Part shown: in pieces, positions 5,414 to 6,016 of the stretch
Layout: each line of letters starts with the position of its first letter
How positions within the stretch are numbered: position 1 is the stretch's first letter
DNA from: Spirochaetales bacterium
GTDB taxonomy: Bacteria > Spirochaetota > Spirochaetia > B11-G9
DNA length: 6,016 nt
Assembly (NCBI GenBank): GCA_027077185.1
Contig: JALTGJ010000482.1
Coordinates: forward strand, 1 to 6,016
Reading direction: 5' to 3'
Notes under the pieces: model-generated
Databases searched by the model: none
Told to the model about the DNA's origin: nothing
What the model saw: only the letters and a program-made list of their open reading frames with translations
Translations under genes and position numbers: made by a program

Positions 5414-6016
5414 ATGGAAGATCACTCACATCACGACCATGGGAATGGTGGGCATTCCCATGATGTTTCAAATTTATCAGGAAAAAAGATATTCTGGGTT
5501 ACTCTACTTAATGCAAGTATTACAACTGCAGAAATAATTGGAGGTTTATTGTCTGGTAGTCTGGCTTTAATATCAGACAGTATTCATAATTTAAGTGATA
5601 CTATTGCAATTGCTTTAAGCTATTTTGCCAATAGAATAGCCCGGAAACCCAATAATTCAAAAAAAACCTTTGGATATAAAAGAGCAGAGATTCTTGCTGC
5701 ATTTATCAATTCTACAGTACTATTTGCTCTTTCTGTAATTTTAATAATTGAGGCATATAAAAGATTTAGAACCCCTGAACCCATAGATGGGACATTAATG
5801 ATAATAGTTGCATCTATTGGTCTAATTGCAAATTTAGTCTCGGTATTGCTGCTGGAAAAAGATTCCCATGGGAGTCTTAATATTAAATCAAGTTATCTGC
5901 ATCTTCTTGGGGACACTGTATCCTCTGTTGGTGTTGTAATTGGAGGGGTAGTAATAAAACTATGGGGAATAACATGGATAGACCCTTTGGTTACACTTTT
6001 AATCTCACTTTATATT
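5414..6016 (+). CDS. CzcD/ZnT-type cation diffusion facilitator, N-terminal part (3' end outside window)
   Basis: The first 201 residues of an inner-membrane metal/proton antiporter that exports Zn(II), and often Co(II) or Cd(II), from the cytosol. The N-terminus is histidine-rich (HSHHDHG at 4-10 and HSH at 14-16), a metal-capturing tail typical of CzcD and ZnT proteins. Membrane segments lie at about 27-45, 49-71, 90-113, 126-147, 160-183 and from 188 on. The transport site is formed by HNLSD (H58, D62) in TM2 and HLLGD (H163, D167) in TM5; this HxxxD/HxxxD pattern indicates zinc-class specificity rather than the DxxxD sites of manganese or iron types. The cytosolic C-terminal domain lies beyond the window. 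The frame is open to the last base. ATG 5414 follows AGGA (5400-5403) with a rather long 10-nt spacing. It is probably cotranscribed with the thioredoxin-like gene, as no terminator is seen in the 53-bp gap. Confidence 0.93.
   Translation, partial: MEDHSHHDHGNGGHSHDVSNLSGKKIFWVTLLNASITTAEIIGGLLSGSLALISDSIHNLSDTIAIALSYFANRIARKPNNSKKTFGYKRAEILAAFINSTVLFALSVILIIEAYKRFRTPEPIDGTLMIIVASIGLIANLVSVLLLEKDSHGSLNIKSSYLHLLGDTVSSVGVVIGGVVIKLWGITWIDPLVTLLISLYI

Overview
The window is about 6 kb of AT-rich bacterial or archaeal DNA, packed with genes for metal and thiol stress. The host is uncertain. The receiver-PAS-PAS-PAS-HisKA_2 kinase resembles, from memory, a type that is abundant in spirochaetes and also found in some methanogens and clostridia. 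Shine-Dalgarno sites are clear on most genes. I saw no rRNA, tRNA, IS element or CRISPR array.

Left part, + strand: the last 66 codons of a mercuric reductase (merA, 1-201) are followed by a MerR-type regulator (291-680) whose three cysteines have the spacing of the Hg(II) site of MerR. A soluble sensor histidine kinase with an N-terminal receiver domain follows (813-2951; start moved to a TTG with an SD and a possible promoter ahead of it).

Middle part, - strand: four genes read leftwards, arsR (ends 4711), an OsmC-like protein (4283-4687), an unrecognised cytosolic protein resembling a periplasmic-binding-protein fold (3729-4280) and a TauE/SafE-type membrane exporter (2971-3714). The gaps are 23, 2 and 14 nt, so this is almost certainly one operon. 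Its last gene converges on the kinase gene, 19 bp apart.

Right part, + strand: a 76-residue glutaredoxin/thioredoxin-fold protein (CPSC) starts the divergent unit, followed by a CzcD-type zinc-class cation diffusion facilitator that runs off the window. A near-consensus promoter (TTGACA-17-TATATT) drives this side. Its -35 box is one arm of a perfect 7-bp inverted repeat whose other arm is a TTGACA facing arsR, which suggests one ArsR operator controlling both directions.

Working model (inference): Hg(II) is handled by merA/merR. The ArsR-centred divergon couples thiol chemistry (OsmC, mini-thioredoxin) with export of a sulfur compound or anion (TauE) and of a divalent metal (CDF), broadly like the known BigR-TauE sulfide detoxification operons but with different partners. 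The cytosolic binding-protein-like gene is the part I cannot tie to a described system.
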